DNA of 64,000 nt from Leptotrichia sp. oral taxon 212 (GCF_001274535.1 NZ_CP012410.1:310001-374000); one strand, 5' to 3'. Positions 1 through 8,466 are shown, counted from the stretch's first letter. A program made the numbers and translations. The notes: a model not told the origin generated them from the sequence alone.

Positions 1-867
1 CACCATTTTTTCTTCTGTTATTCCAAGTCTCTGTGTCAAATCCTGAAAGCCTTCAAGTTTATCCACAAGCTTCTTATCTCTTGCTGCAAATGGAGTAAGA
101 GAAGTATTGTTACCATTTATTATATCATTATCTAAAGTGTTTTTGTCGATTTTACGGACTTTTGCAATGTTATCAATAAATTTTTCATATCTGTTATCAA
201 AAATTCTTGTCAGTTCTGTTTTCAATTCTTCTGACATTTTATCACTTATATAATTTTCACCATAGGATTTATAATCTCCTGTTCTTACAATTTCCATATT
301 TACACCTAGATTATCCAGTAATTTTTTATAGTACAAATTAGTATAATTATAGCCGGTCAGTGTAATATTTGCAGATGCTGATGGCATCATAATAATTTCG
401 TCTGCTATAGTTGCCAGAGGATAATTCTGATTTTCGAGATAGGTTCCATAAGCATAAATCTTTTTATTATTTTTCTTCAGTTCTGCAAATTTTTTACTAA
501 GTTCTTCAACTTTGGCCGAAGAAAGATCAATTTGATCCAGGGCGATTACGACACCTTTTATATCTTTATTTTCTTTGATGCTGTCAAGGCTGTTCAATAT
601 ATCTGTAAAAGAAATATTATATTTTTCAGACCCTGAAAAAAATCCAGTACCTATTATTTTATCTTCGGTTATTTGAGATGGGTTAAAAAATACATAGTTA
701 TAATTTTTAGATTTTTGATTATCTTTACTCTTAAATGAAAAATAAGTTATCATGGAAGTAATAAAAATAAAAAAAACTAAAAATAGTAAAGATAGTTTCA
801 AAAAAAATGAATATATTTCCTTTAATGTAAACATGAAAAAACGTTTTATATAATCAAAAAATTTCAT
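1..867 (-). CDS. sppA: Signal peptide peptidase SppA (protease IV type), N-terminal part
   Basis: Membrane-anchored serine protease that degrades cleaved signal peptides. The reading frame begins at an ATG at 865-867 with a good AAGGAGGG ribosome site and runs off the left edge, so only about 289 residues are seen. A single membrane segment lies near residues 20-43 (SLLFLVFFIFITSMITYF). The N-terminal Clp/crotonase-like domain follows, with the GDYKSYGENYI motif whose Lys200 matches the general-base lysine of protease IV. The catalytic Ser is in the C-terminal half, outside the window. The tandem-domain (67K) form is inferred from the lysine lying in the first domain. Confidence 0.88.
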   Translation of the reverse strand, partial: MKFFDYIKRFFMFTLKEIYSFFLKLSLLFLVFFIFITSMITYFSFKSKDNQKSKNYNYVFFNPSQITEDKIIGTGFFSGSEKYNISFTDILNSLDSIKENKDIKGVVIALDQIDLSSAKVEELSKKFAELKKNNKKIYAYGTYLENQNYPLATIADEIIMMPSASANITLTGYNYTNLYYKKLLDNLGVNMEIVRTGDYKSYGENYISDKMSEELKTELTRIFDNRYEKFIDNIAKVRKIDKNTLDNDIINGNNTSLTPFAARDKKLVDKLEGFQDLTQRLGITEEKMV

Positions 868-955
868 AGTTCCCTCCTTAAGTTAATATGCAGAATTATA
901 ACATTTTAAAGGATAAATAGCAAATAAATAAGAAAAAAGAAAGAAAAGTTAAAAG

Positions 956-975
956 TTGTAAAATAAAGTGTCACT
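956..975. repeat. Left terminal inverted repeat of the IS30-family element
   Basis: Reads TTGTAAAATAAAGTGTCACT. It matches the reverse complement of 2093-2112 at 15 of 20 positions, which is normal divergence for IS30-type ends. Confidence 0.65.
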
Positions 976-1054
976 ATATGGGAAAAAATAAGAACCATAA
1001 AAGTTTTCTATGGTATGATTAATTCACCACAAACAATCAAAGGAGAAAACAGAT

Positions 1055-2079
1055 ATGGTTCAAGAACAGTATACAACAAAAAGAAGAAAAGGGCAACACT
1101 TAAAATTAATAGAGAGAGGAAAAATAGAAGCATTTCTTAAAATAGGAATGTCAAAAGTGAAAATAGCACAGGAGCTGGGAATAAGTGTGAGGACCCTCCA
1201 CAGGGAAATTAAAAGGGGCATGGTGGAGCTTCTGAATACAGATTTATCGACAAGGGGAGTATATTCTGCGGAATTTGCCCAGTCAAAGTATAACAAGGCA
1301 CAGAAGGGGAAAGAAGGAGAACTTAAGATAGGGAAGAACCTCAAACTGGTAAAATATCTTGAAGATTCGATGAAACGGGGAAAGAATTCCCCGTATGCTG
1401 CACTGGAGCAAGCAAAAAGGGAAGGACAGGAAGTAAACATAGGACTGAAGACACTGTATAACTATATACATAGCGGACTGTTTCTGGAATATAGTGAGGA
1501 TGACATGCCCTATAGGAAGAGGAGAAAGAAGAAGGTTGAGTTAAGGAAACGTATAAGGAAGCAGGGAGGGAGAAGTATAGAGGAAAGAGACGAAAGGATA
1601 GGAGAACGGTTAGAGCATGGGCACTGGGAAGTGGATACAGTATTAGGTAAGAAGGGGACATTGGCATGTCTTCTTGTACTGACAGAACGTAAGACAAGGC
1701 TTCAACTGATAAGGAAGCTTGAAAACAGGATAGCATTCATACAGAAGGAAGAATAAAGGGATTAATAGAGGAATATCCAGATTCAATAAAGACACTTACG
1801 AGTGACAATGGGAGTGAATTTATGAAGGTTGATGAGATAGAAGGACAGGGAGTAGGATATTTTTATGCACACAGCTTCAGTTCGTGGGAACGAGGGAGTA
1901 ACGAAAATAATAATAAGCTGATAAGAAGATTTATACCAAAAGGGACAGATATAACAGAAATAACGGAAGAAGAACTAAAGAGTATAGAGGAATGGATGAA
2001 TAATTATCCGAGAAAACTTTTTAATGGAAAAAGCTCAAAAGAAATGTATGATATTGAACTGAAACAGTACATTTCATAA
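1055..2079 (+). pseudogene. IS30-family transposase, frameshifted
   Basis: The first frame (1055-1756, 233 residues) carries the N-terminal helix-turn-helix typical of IS30 (GMSKVKIAQELGISVRTLHREIKRG, about residues 31-55) and the first catalytic Asp, D194, in HWEVDTVLG. It ends prematurely at 1756. The next frame, open from 1723, continues the same protein with the second Asp in TSDNGSEF and the catalytic Glu in the SWERGSNENNNKLIRRF region, ending at 2079. The frames overlap at 1723-1756, so a shift there splits the DDE domain. IS30 elements normally have a single ORF, so this is most likely an inactivating indel rather than programmed frameshifting. An AAAGGAG site precedes the ATG. Confidence 0.85.
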
Positions 2080-2092
2080 TATTTCATAAAAA

Positions 2093-2112
2093 AGTGACAT
2101 TTACTATTGCAA
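2093..2112. repeat. Right terminal inverted repeat of the IS30-family element
   Basis: Reads AGTGACATTTACTATTGCAA and is the partner of 956-975. It lies 13 bp after the transposase stop codon. Confidence 0.65.
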
Positions 2113-2144
2113 TTTACCAAAAGAAAGAAAAGTAAAAAAAAAGG

Positions 2145-2173
2145 TTGACATAATTTCTAAATTATGATACTAT
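2145..2173 (+). promoter_or_regulatory. Promoter of the tRNA cluster
   Basis: A consensus TTGACA (2145-2150) is followed after 17 bp by TACTAT (2168-2173), about 40 bp upstream of the first tRNA. It lies just outside the right IS end and reads into the five tRNA genes. Confidence 0.7.
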
Positions 2174-2213
2174 AATTCTTGTCTGTTAGTGAAAAAGACA
2201 AATGCAAAAATAT

Positions 2214-2288
2214 GCACCCTTCGTCTAGTGGTTAGGACATCGGGTTTTCATCCCGGCAACAGGGGTTCGATCCCCCTAGGGTGTACCA
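2214..2288 (+). tRNA. tRNA-Glu (anticodon TTC)
   Basis: Cloverleaf with acceptor stem GCACCCT/AGGGTGT, anticodon TTC at 2247-2249, T-arm GGTTCGATCC, and an encoded CCA end. A tRNA with U34 in this box is a usual substrate of MnmH, which is encoded at 47547-48581. Confidence 0.97.
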
Positions 2289-2325
2289 TAATTTAATAAC
2301 AGCAATATAAGTTGGATAATGAGAC

Positions 2326-2401
2326 GGTCGCATAGCTCAGTTGGGAGAGCACCTGCCTTACAAGCAGGGGGTCATTGGTTCGAGCCCAATTGTGACCACC
2401 A
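2326..2401 (+). tRNA. tRNA-Val (anticodon TAC)
   Basis: Acceptor stem GGTCGCA/TGTGACC, anticodon loop CTTACAA giving TAC, T-loop GGTTCGAGCC, encoded CCA. Second of five tandem tRNAs. Confidence 0.97.
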
Positions 2402-2408
2402 TTAATTT

Positions 2409-2485
2409 GGAGGTGTAGCTCAGTTGGTTAGAGTGCTTGCCTGTCACGCAAGATGTCGCGAGTTCGAGTCTCGTCACTTCCGCCA
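2409..2485 (+). tRNA. tRNA-Asp (anticodon GTC)
   Basis: Acceptor stem GGAGGTG/CACTTCC, anticodon loop CTGTCAC giving GTC, T-arm AGTTCGAGTCT, discriminator G and encoded CCA. It starts only 7 bp after tRNA-Val. Confidence 0.97.
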
Positions 2486-2518
2486 TTAATTCGACTTGCC
2501 TATAAAGGTAAATATTGT

Positions 2519-2594
2519 GCCGCTTTAGCTCATCTGGTAGAGCAGCTGACTTGTAATCAGCAGGTGGTTGGTTCGAGTCCGACAAGCGGCACCA
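2519..2594 (+). tRNA. tRNA-Thr (anticodon TGT)
   Basis: Acceptor stem GCCGCTT/AAGCGGC, anticodon loop CTTGTAA giving TGT, T-arm GGTTCGAGTCC, encoded CCA. Confidence 0.97.
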
Positions 2595-2607
2595 CTGAAA
2601 AGAATGT

Positions 2608-2692
2608 GGTGAGGTTCCCGAGCGGCCAAAGGGAGCAGACTGTAAATCTGCCGGCTCAGCCTTCGAAGGTTCGAATCCTTCCCTCACCACCA
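2608..2692 (+). tRNA. tRNA-Tyr (anticodon GTA)
   Basis: Class II tRNA with a long variable arm (CCGGCTCAGCCTTCG region), acceptor stem GGTGAGG/CCTCACC, anticodon loop CTGTAAA giving GTA, encoded CCA. Last of the cluster. Confidence 0.97.
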
Positions 2693-2761
2693 TTTTTTAT
2701 TAATAAGAAAAAATAGATATGATAATACAGTTTCTTTATAATTCATAGGAGGAATTACAAT

Positions 2762-3121
2762 ATGGTTAGAAAGTTAAAAGGAGCAAATGCTTCAAAAGGG
2801 GGAAATCAACAGGATATAATCAGACAGGCTCAGGCTATGCAGCAGGAAATGTTGAAAATACAGGACGGATTAAAAGATAAATTCGTTGAAACTTCAGTTG
2901 CAGGTGGAGGAATAACTGTCAAAGCAAATGGACAGAAACAGCTGGTTGACCTGTCAATTTCACTTGATGTATTAAAAGATGCAGTTGAAGAAGGAGATAC
3001 TTCTATAGTTTCAGATTTAATAATAAATGCAGTAAATGAAATTTTAGAAAAAGCTGAAGAAATGGCTGAAAAGGAAATGGAAGTAGTAACTGGTGGAGTA
3101 AGTATTCCAGGGTTATTCTAA
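2762..3121 (+). CDS. ybaB: Nucleoid-associated protein, YbaB/EbfC family
   Basis: Small dimeric DNA-binding protein of 119 residues, the usual length of the family (about 100-115) plus a short N-terminal extension. Recognisable features are the QAQAMQQEMLKIQDGL helix, the AGGGITVKANGQKQLVDLSI strand pair and the C-terminal helix ending in GGVSIPGLF, a typical YbaB end. The ATG follows an AGGAGG site. In many bacteria the gene sits between dnaX and recR. Here it stands alone downstream of a tRNA cluster and is closed by its own terminator. Confidence 0.93.
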   Translation: MVRKLKGANASKGGNQQDIIRQAQAMQQEMLKIQDGLKDKFVETSVAGGGITVKANGQKQLVDLSISLDVLKDAVEEGDTSIVSDLIINAVNEILEKAEEMAEKEMEVVTGGVSIPGLF

Positions 3122-3144
3122 GATTAATAAAAAATAAAGGTATG

Positions 3145-3169
3145 AAACCAGATTTTTCTGGTTTTTTTT
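3145..3169 (+). terminator. Rho-independent terminator of ybaB
   Basis: 8-bp stem AAACCAGA/TCTGGTTT with a TTTT loop, followed by a T run. It starts 23 bp after the ybaB stop. Confidence 0.85.
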
Positions 3170-3273
3170 CTATCTATTATATTTGTATGTAAAATTTAAA
3201 GATATTGTAATTATTCGAATGGAATATAAATTTTGAATTATTAAAAAAGTATAGTGAAAGGGAAATAAGAAAA

Positions 3274-4212
3274 ATGAACAGATACAGTTTGAGAGAAAAA
3301 ATAGAAAAAAGTTTAAAAATTCTTAACGAAGGTCTTGTTGGAAAAGAGAAAGTTATGAAGTTAGGGCTTTTAAGCATTCTTTCAGGGGAAAATATGATAC
3401 TTGTAGGGCCTCCGGGAACTGCCAAAAGTGAAATTTCAAGACGTCTAAGGGAGATAATTGCTGACTGTGATGATGGAGCTTATTTTGAGTATCTGTTTAC
3501 AAAATTTACAACGCCTGAAGAAATATTCGGTCCTTTATCAATAAAAAAGCTTCAGAATGATAAATTTGAGAGAAATACGGAAGGATATATGCCTTCCAGC
3601 AGAATTGTCTTTTTAGATGAAATTTTTAAGGCAAATTCCTCTATACTTAATACACTTCTGACAATACTAAATGAAAGGGTTTTTCATAATGGACTGAAGA
3701 GAGAAAAAACACCGCTTATTTCACTTATAGGGGCATCAAATGAACTTCCGTTTGAAAATGATGAACTGACGGCACTTTATGACAGATTCTTAATTAGGGC
3801 TGTAGTCGGATATGTAAGTGATGATGAGATAGAGACGCTTCTGGATGTAAAGGAAATGAATGTGGTAATACCGGAAGAAATTAAATTTACTGAATCTGAT
3901 TTGGATGAAATAAAAAATGAATCTGAAAAAATAAAAATTACTTCCGTAATAAAAAGAACTATTATTCAGATAAGACAGGACTATAATAAAATTTTTGCTG
4001 AAGACCCACACGAAATAATTTCTGACAGAAAACTGGTAAAAATAGTTAAACTGCTTAAGATATCGGCATATCTAAATGGAAGAGAAAAAGTTGATTTTTC
4101 TGATTTAATGCTTCTTACGAACTGCCTATGGAATAATCCTGAAAATATTGAAAAGGTTACCAGGATGGTTTTAGATGCTGTGAAAAGAAATGTTGCAAAG
4201 GATGAAGAATAA
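3274..4212 (+). CDS. MoxR/RavA-type AAA+ ATPase
   Basis: AAA+ ATPase of the MoxR group, closest in motif pattern to RavA, which works with a VWA partner (ViaA) in protein-complex remodelling. Walker A is GPPGTAKS (residues 45-52), Walker B is VFLDE (D115, E116), and sensor 1 lies in LIGASNELP, followed by the DRF arginine region. At 312 residues it keeps the AAA+ core and lid but lacks the extra C-terminal domains of the roughly 500-residue E. coli RavA. It heads a run of same-strand genes that includes a VWA protein at 4893, which supports an ATPase/VWA pair. The precise target is unknown. Confidence 0.85.
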   Translation: MNRYSLREKIEKSLKILNEGLVGKEKVMKLGLLSILSGENMILVGPPGTAKSEISRRLREIIADCDDGAYFEYLFTKFTTPEEIFGPLSIKKLQNDKFERNTEGYMPSSRIVFLDEIFKANSSILNTLLTILNERVFHNGLKREKTPLISLIGASNELPFENDELTALYDRFLIRAVVGYVSDDEIETLLDVKEMNVVIPEEIKFTESDLDEIKNESEKIKITSVIKRTIIQIRQDYNKIFAEDPHEIISDRKLVKIVKLLKISAYLNGREKVDFSDLMLLTNCLWNNPENIEKVTRMVLDAVKRNVAKDEE

Positions 4213-4220
4213 ATTAATTG

Positions 4221-4346
4221 ATGAGCAGGACTGAAAAACTGATAAAATGGGAAATCAGACTGAAAATACAGCAGCCTGTAAATATAGAAATAGGGAAAGG
4301 AGAGCTGCAGACAGGGGAAATTTTTGTACCGTCTGTACAGTATTAA
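4221..4346 (+). CDS. Small ORF in the MoxR-VWA operon
   Basis: An ATG eight bases after the ATPase stop opens a 41-codon frame (starts MSRTEKLIKWEIRLKIQQP, ends FVPSVQY). Its TAA is immediately followed by the ATG of the next gene (TAAATG), an arrangement that favours translational coupling. It has no recognisable domain. No strong ribosome site is seen, so it may be translated by reinitiation. It could also be the remnant of a RavA C-terminal extension separated from the ATPase. Confidence 0.4.
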   Translation: MSRTEKLIKWEIRLKIQQPVNIEIGKGELQTGEIFVPSVQY

Positions 4347-4871
4347 ATGACAATAGATGAAATAAAAGGCATTACTGAAGAGGAAATAAATCTTGAAATA
4401 TTAGGGATATTGAATGAAGAAAAAGAAATAAACCTTTTTGAAATGACCAGGGAATGTGAAAAGGCTGACAGAAAACAGTTTATGAATTTTATTTTCAAAG
4501 AGCTGATAAATATGGAAGATAATGATATAGACAGAAACATAGACGATTTTTATCGTGACAGGAAACTGAAGATTATTTACATGGACAGACTTTATATCCA
4601 GTCAAATATCATAATATTATTTAATACAAAAGATTCAGGACTTTTCTTTTCAAATGAGTTTTGGGCATATAATAACAAAGGGGTTAACAAAAGGGATCTG
4701 ACTATTGAGACAGTTCAGAAAATAGTGAGAAAGATGTCAGAGATAATCTTAAAGGAAAAAAATACAAGGAAAGAAATTGAAAATTTTCTGGAAAATAACA
4801 GAACCGGTTCTGAAGAAAGAATAATGAATGAGCTTCTGCTGAAACAGATTAATGATAACATATGGCTGTAA
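4347..4871 (+). CDS. Uncharacterised protein of the MoxR-VWA operon
   Basis: 174-residue acidic and lysine-rich soluble protein with no signal peptide or membrane segment. It looks largely alpha-helical, with a short aromatic middle section (GLFFSNEFWAYNN, about residues 98-110). I do not recognise a family. It lies between the AAA+ ATPase and the VWA protein, touching the small ORF upstream and ending 21 bp before the VWA start. This suggests a subunit or adaptor of the same system, but that is inference from position only. Confidence 0.7.
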   Translation: MTIDEIKGITEEEINLEILGILNEEKEINLFEMTRECEKADRKQFMNFIFKELINMEDNDIDRNIDDFYRDRKLKIIYMDRLYIQSNIIILFNTKDSGLFFSNEFWAYNNKGVNKRDLTIETVQKIVRKMSEIILKEKNTRKEIENFLENNRTGSEERIMNELLLKQINDNIWL

Positions 4872-4892
4872 AAAGAGAAAGGAAATAGAATA

Positions 4893-6533
4893 TTGAAAAT
4901 TGAAATTTCGCTGACATCACATCTTGTAAAGCCAATAAAATATTATATAAACAGTATCTACAGAAAAAAAGTTGCTCCAAGGAAAGGAAGTATAATATAT
5001 AGTGATTTCGGTCCTGCCGGAGTTTATATAGGTGATAATCGAATAGTTAGTATAAATGAAAATGGACTTTCGGCTGAAGATGATGAAGTAAAGTGCATGA
5101 CAATGGAAGAATTTATAAAAAATTCCCATTTTCCTGAAAGTCTGTATGTATCATCAAATGAAGAAGGGGCAATTGAAAATATAAAAGTTGCAGAAGCCGC
5201 AGAAAAATATATTGGGGAAAAGAATAAATACAGGCTTGTATTTAAGGATAGCTGCAGTTTAGTGAAAAAATGTCTTGATTATTCTGAAGAGAATTTTTTT
5301 GGAAATTCAGAAGATATTACTGAAAGCAATCTTAGTGAAACAGGTCTTTTAAAACAGAAGGCAAAAAATAAGACAGGAGCTGTAAAATGGTTTTTACAGG
5401 ACTTGAATTATTATAAATCCGCATCTGACGAACTGGAGCTGGAAAAGGCTTTTTCCATAAATGAAGTTTCAGGTAATGAAAAGGAAGAATTCAGAAAACT
5501 GAATATAGGAAAAATTATAAAAAATTATGAGGAAGTTCCACTTAATGATGATATAATGAAACATCTTAATAAGGAATACAGGGAGATGCTTGATTTTTTC
5601 AGGGAAATAAATAGTGAGAAAATACCTGATCCTGTTATGAAAATTGTAATAAAAATTATTAGAGTGCTTGAAGAAATAATACTCGGATATGAACATAATG
5701 AAAATTCAATAAAAGGTCTGGGAGGAGATTTTACTTTTAAGCAGCTCAAGGAAATGGGAGATGAATTTAGACATCTTGTACAGGAAATGAACAGAAACAG
5801 GCATATAAGGGATGTCCTGAAGAGGCTTGGAAAAGGGAGCACCTCTGTTGAGAAAAAGGACGAAAGTAAAGTCGCAAAGATAAAAAAGGATGAGCTGTTT
5901 GGAATAAATAAAAGTGGAAATATATCAAGAATACTGCCTTCAGAACTTTTAAACCTTGAAGATGAGAATTTGAAATATCTTTTTTATGCAAAATATCTTG
6001 AAAACAGTCTTTTAACTTATGAAATTAAGGGAAAAGATGAAATTGAAAAAAATGAGACAGAAGAGAAGATAAGTAATAAAGGCCCAATTGTAGTATGTCT
6101 TGATACTTCAGGAAGTATGAAAGGAACGCCTCTCTTAAGGGCGAAAGCGCTGGTGCTTTCAATTACAAAAATATTAAGGGAAGAAAACAGGGAACTATAT
6201 GTTATACTGTTTGGAGCAAAAGGTCAGTTTCAGGAAATTTCACTGGAAGGAGAAGAAGACATCTGCAGGGCAATAAAATTTCTAAAAAAAAGCTACGAAG
6301 GAGGAACTGATTTTGAAACACCGTTAAGACGTGGAATAGAAATAATTTCTGAAAAGGAAAATTATAGAAAAGCAGATATATTAATGGTGACAGATGGTTC
6401 CTGCCGTATATCCTATCAGTTTAAGAGAGTGCTGAAGGAAGAAAAGGAAAGACTGGATTTCAAAATATATACTGTCATCTGTGAAGCAGACAGGGTGGAA
6501 AAGGATTTCAGTGATGGAGTAATAGTTATTTGA
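4893..6533 (+). CDS. VWA-domain (ViaA-like) protein with an N-terminal LRAT/papain-like domain
   Basis: 546 residues, TTG start with an AGAAAGGA site 10-15 bases upstream. The C-terminal third is a VWA domain with an intact metal site: DTSGSM (D404, S406, S408), T472 in GGTDF and D501 in VTDGS, in the pattern seen in ViaA, the partner of RavA. The first about 130 residues resemble a permuted-papain (LRAT/NlpC-like) fold: KGSIIYSDFGPAGVYIGDNRIV around residues 31-52, then a Cys at 121 in FKDSCSLVKKC. The catalytic His expected before G-(V/I)-Y-(I/V)-G is Ala42, so this domain looks degenerate. The middle is helical and charged. It probably works with the ATPase at 3274. Confidence 0.8.
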   Translation: MKIEISLTSHLVKPIKYYINSIYRKKVAPRKGSIIYSDFGPAGVYIGDNRIVSINENGLSAEDDEVKCMTMEEFIKNSHFPESLYVSSNEEGAIENIKVAEAAEKYIGEKNKYRLVFKDSCSLVKKCLDYSEENFFGNSEDITESNLSETGLLKQKAKNKTGAVKWFLQDLNYYKSASDELELEKAFSINEVSGNEKEEFRKLNIGKIIKNYEEVPLNDDIMKHLNKEYREMLDFFREINSEKIPDPVMKIVIKIIRVLEEIILGYEHNENSIKGLGGDFTFKQLKEMGDEFRHLVQEMNRNRHIRDVLKRLGKGSTSVEKKDESKVAKIKKDELFGINKSGNISRILPSELLNLEDENLKYLFYAKYLENSLLTYEIKGKDEIEKNETEEKISNKGPIVVCLDTSGSMKGTPLLRAKALVLSITKILREENRELYVILFGAKGQFQEISLEGEEDICRAIKFLKKSYEGGTDFETPLRRGIEIISEKENYRKADILMVTDGSCRISYQFKRVLKEEKERLDFKIYTVICEADRVEKDFSDGVIVI

Positions 6534-6559
6534 TTTATAAATAAAAGAAAGGAAGAAAA

Positions 6560-7738
6560 ATGGAGAAAAAAAATATAAATAAAATGATACTTCTGATGTT
6601 TTTCTGTATCATAGTCTATAATCTTGCACATCCGGCAACTCCGGGACTTATAGAACTGAGAAACTGGAAGAAAAGTATTTCAGGAGAATTTCTGGCAGTA
6701 ATGAGTACGGCAATGTTCATTTCGTCGCCGTATTTAGGAGCGTTAGCAGATAATATAGGAATGAAAAGGATATTTGTTTTTATGCCGCTTATGTATGGAA
6801 CTGCACAGGTGTTTTTTGGATTTGTAAATTATCTGCCGGTAATTTTTCTGGCGAGAGCTTTCTCAGGATTTGCTTCGGGTGGTACATATGCTGTGGCTTT
6901 TGGATATGTGGGCTATCTGTCATCAAAAGAAACAAAAAGTAAAAATATAGCAAAAATCAGTTCAGCTGCAGTAATTGGAGGAGCAATAGGTCAGAAGACA
7001 GGGGGAATGGTTGCTAAAATTGATACAAGATATCCTTTCGGACTTCAATTTATATGTGGATGTATAGTTTCACTGCTTATATTTTTAATCTTAAAAGAAA
7101 TAAAAGATAAAAAAGATGACGGAACGGAAGTAAGGGAAAAGAAAAATCTTAATCCTTTTGCAACTTTCAGATATATATTTGAACTTGATAACTTTTCAAA
7201 GTTTTTCTGTTTTATAATATTTCTTTCAAGCATTGGAATATATTCGTATGCCAGTGCACTGAACTATTTTCTGAAGTTTCAGGTTAAGGTAACTTCAGAT
7301 ACAATTGGAACATTTGTTATGTTTTCTTCGCTTCTTGCGTTTTTGGGAACAAGTGTCATTTTAGTAAGACTTATTAAAAAATATGATGAAAAATTAATAC
7401 ACAGAACGATGATTTTCATTGGAATTATACTGATGTCAATCATATTGTTCAGACTTAATCTTGGAACAGTTTCATACGTACTGATGGCAATATACACAAT
7501 GACTTATGAAATAGTCAGATCCCTTGGAAATAGTATCATTGCTCATAGGTATAAGGATGAGCAGGGGAAAATACTGGGAGTAGCTTCTGCTGTAGGATTT
7601 TTAGGAAATGCAATGGGCTCACTGCTATCAGGATATCTGCTTAATGCAAATTCACGTTTACCTTTTATAGTAAATATCTCCATAATGTCAGTTGTACTTG
7701 TATTTCTCTTTGTTCAAATGGCAGCAGAAAAAAAATAG
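6560..7738 (+). CDS. MFS transporter
   Basis: 392-residue inner-membrane protein with about twelve hydrophobic segments, the length and pattern of the major facilitator superfamily. The loop between segments 2 and 3 carries a GALADNIGMKRI sequence matching the MFS motif A (G-x-L-x-D-x-x-G-r-k), and a charged central loop (KEIKDKKDDGTEVREKKN) separates the two halves. The substrate cannot be told. Drug or metabolite efflux is the usual role for this subgroup. It starts 26 bp after the VWA gene, so it may share that transcript. Confidence 0.82.
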   Translation: MEKKNINKMILLMFFCIIVYNLAHPATPGLIELRNWKKSISGEFLAVMSTAMFISSPYLGALADNIGMKRIFVFMPLMYGTAQVFFGFVNYLPVIFLARAFSGFASGGTYAVAFGYVGYLSSKETKSKNIAKISSAAVIGGAIGQKTGGMVAKIDTRYPFGLQFICGCIVSLLIFLILKEIKDKKDDGTEVREKKNLNPFATFRYIFELDNFSKFFCFIIFLSSIGIYSYASALNYFLKFQVKVTSDTIGTFVMFSSLLAFLGTSVILVRLIKKYDEKLIHRTMIFIGIILMSIILFRLNLGTVSYVLMAIYTMTYEIVRSLGNSIIAHRYKDEQGKILGVASAVGFLGNAMGSLLSGYLLNANSRLPFIVNISIMSVVLVFLFVQMAAEKK

Positions 7739-7748
7739 CAGGTCATGC

Positions 7749-7777
7749 TTGACATATATTAAAAAATATTGTAACAT
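7749..7777 (+). promoter_or_regulatory. tetR promoter
   Basis: TTGACA at 7749-7754, a 17-bp spacer and TAACAT at 7772-7777, placed about 44 bp upstream of the tetR start. The operator-like sequence begins 6 bp downstream of the -10 box. Confidence 0.65.
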
Positions 7778-7783
7778 GTCATT

Positions 7784-7800
7784 AGACTAATGGTCGGTAA
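7784..7800. promoter_or_regulatory. Putative TetR operator, upstream of tetR
   Basis: AGACTAATGGTCGGTAA matches 13 of 17 positions of the palindromic site at 8522-8538 and keeps the GGTCGGT half-site. It would cover the transcription start, consistent with autorepression. Confidence 0.6.
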
Positions 7801-7820
7801 AATGATTAGGAGATGTTGAC

Positions 7821-8456
7821 ATGGATAAAAAAGTGAGAATTGTAAAAAAGCATAATGAACGGAAACAGGAAATTATTAATACAGCTCTTAAAATATTTAT
7901 TCATAAAGGCTATGAAAAAACCAGTGTAAATGACATATTAAATGAAATTGGTATAGCAAAAGGAACATTCTATCATTATTTTAAGGCAAAAGAAGAAGTT
8001 CTGGATGCAGTAATAGCTGATACTACTGAAACTATTGTAAATAAAATAGAAAAAATAATAGCTGATAATTCTCTAAATGCTGAAGATAAGCTGCTGAAGG
8101 CTTTTTCAGAAATGAGAGTAGCCCCTGATATGGGAGAGAAGTTCCTTTCGGATATTCATAAACCTGAAAATGTACTTATGCATCAGAAGATACTTACTTC
8201 ATCAATCAAAGCGTTTGTTCCGTTAATGGTAGAGATTGTAGAAGAGGGTATTAAGCAGGGGAAATTTACTAGCCAATATCCTAAAGAATATATGGAAATT
8301 GTCTTGTGCTCTGCAATTGTACTGTTAGACGATGGAATTTTTGAAAGGACAGAAGAAGAAAAGGTGAAATTACTTGCCGCACTTATTTCTTCCCTCGGAA
8401 AAATGTTAGGGTCAGAAAATGTATCTTTCTATAATAAGATTATGAAAATTCTGTAA
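7821..8456 (+). CDS. TetR-family transcriptional regulator
   Basis: 211 residues. The N-terminal helix-turn-helix is clear: RKQEIINTALKIFIHKGYEKTSVNDI, then IGIAKGTFYHYFKAKEEVLDAVI (about residues 12-70), the TetR signature. The C-terminal ligand-binding region is helical and not diagnostic. A pair of related operator sequences lies upstream of this gene and upstream of the MFS gene at 8577, so it most likely represses itself and that exporter until a ligand binds. Confidence 0.9.
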   Translation: MDKKVRIVKKHNERKQEIINTALKIFIHKGYEKTSVNDILNEIGIAKGTFYHYFKAKEEVLDAVIADTTETIVNKIEKIIADNSLNAEDKLLKAFSEMRVAPDMGEKFLSDIHKPENVLMHQKILTSSIKAFVPLMVEIVEEGIKQGKFTSQYPKEYMEIVLCSAIVLLDDGIFERTEEEKVKLLAALISSLGKMLGSENVSFYNKIMKIL

Positions 8457-8466
8457 AATAATTTAT

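Larger units (their letters stand above)
950..2119 (+). mobile_element. IS30-family insertion sequence, degenerate copy
   Basis: The element holds a frameshifted IS30 transposase and is bordered by imperfect terminal inverted repeats at 956-975 and 2093-2112. They match at 15 of 20 positions, with a conserved inner ATGTCACT/GTGTCACT end. Just outside lies an identical 14-bp direct repeat, AAAGAAAGAAAGT-like (936-949 and 2120-2133). It could be a target duplication, or simply low-complexity A/G sequence. The exact outer ends (950 and 2119) are inferred from that repeat. The copy sits between sppA and the tRNA cluster. Confidence 0.7.

Noticed and set aside
1723-1756. Programmed -1 frameshift in the IS transposase
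   Set aside because: The overlap has no clear slippery heptamer, and IS30 elements normally carry a single ORF. An inactivating indel is simpler.
2358-2716. Protein-coding ORFs across the tRNA cluster
   Set aside because: Both strands read through five clear tRNA genes; the apparent proteins are translation artefacts.
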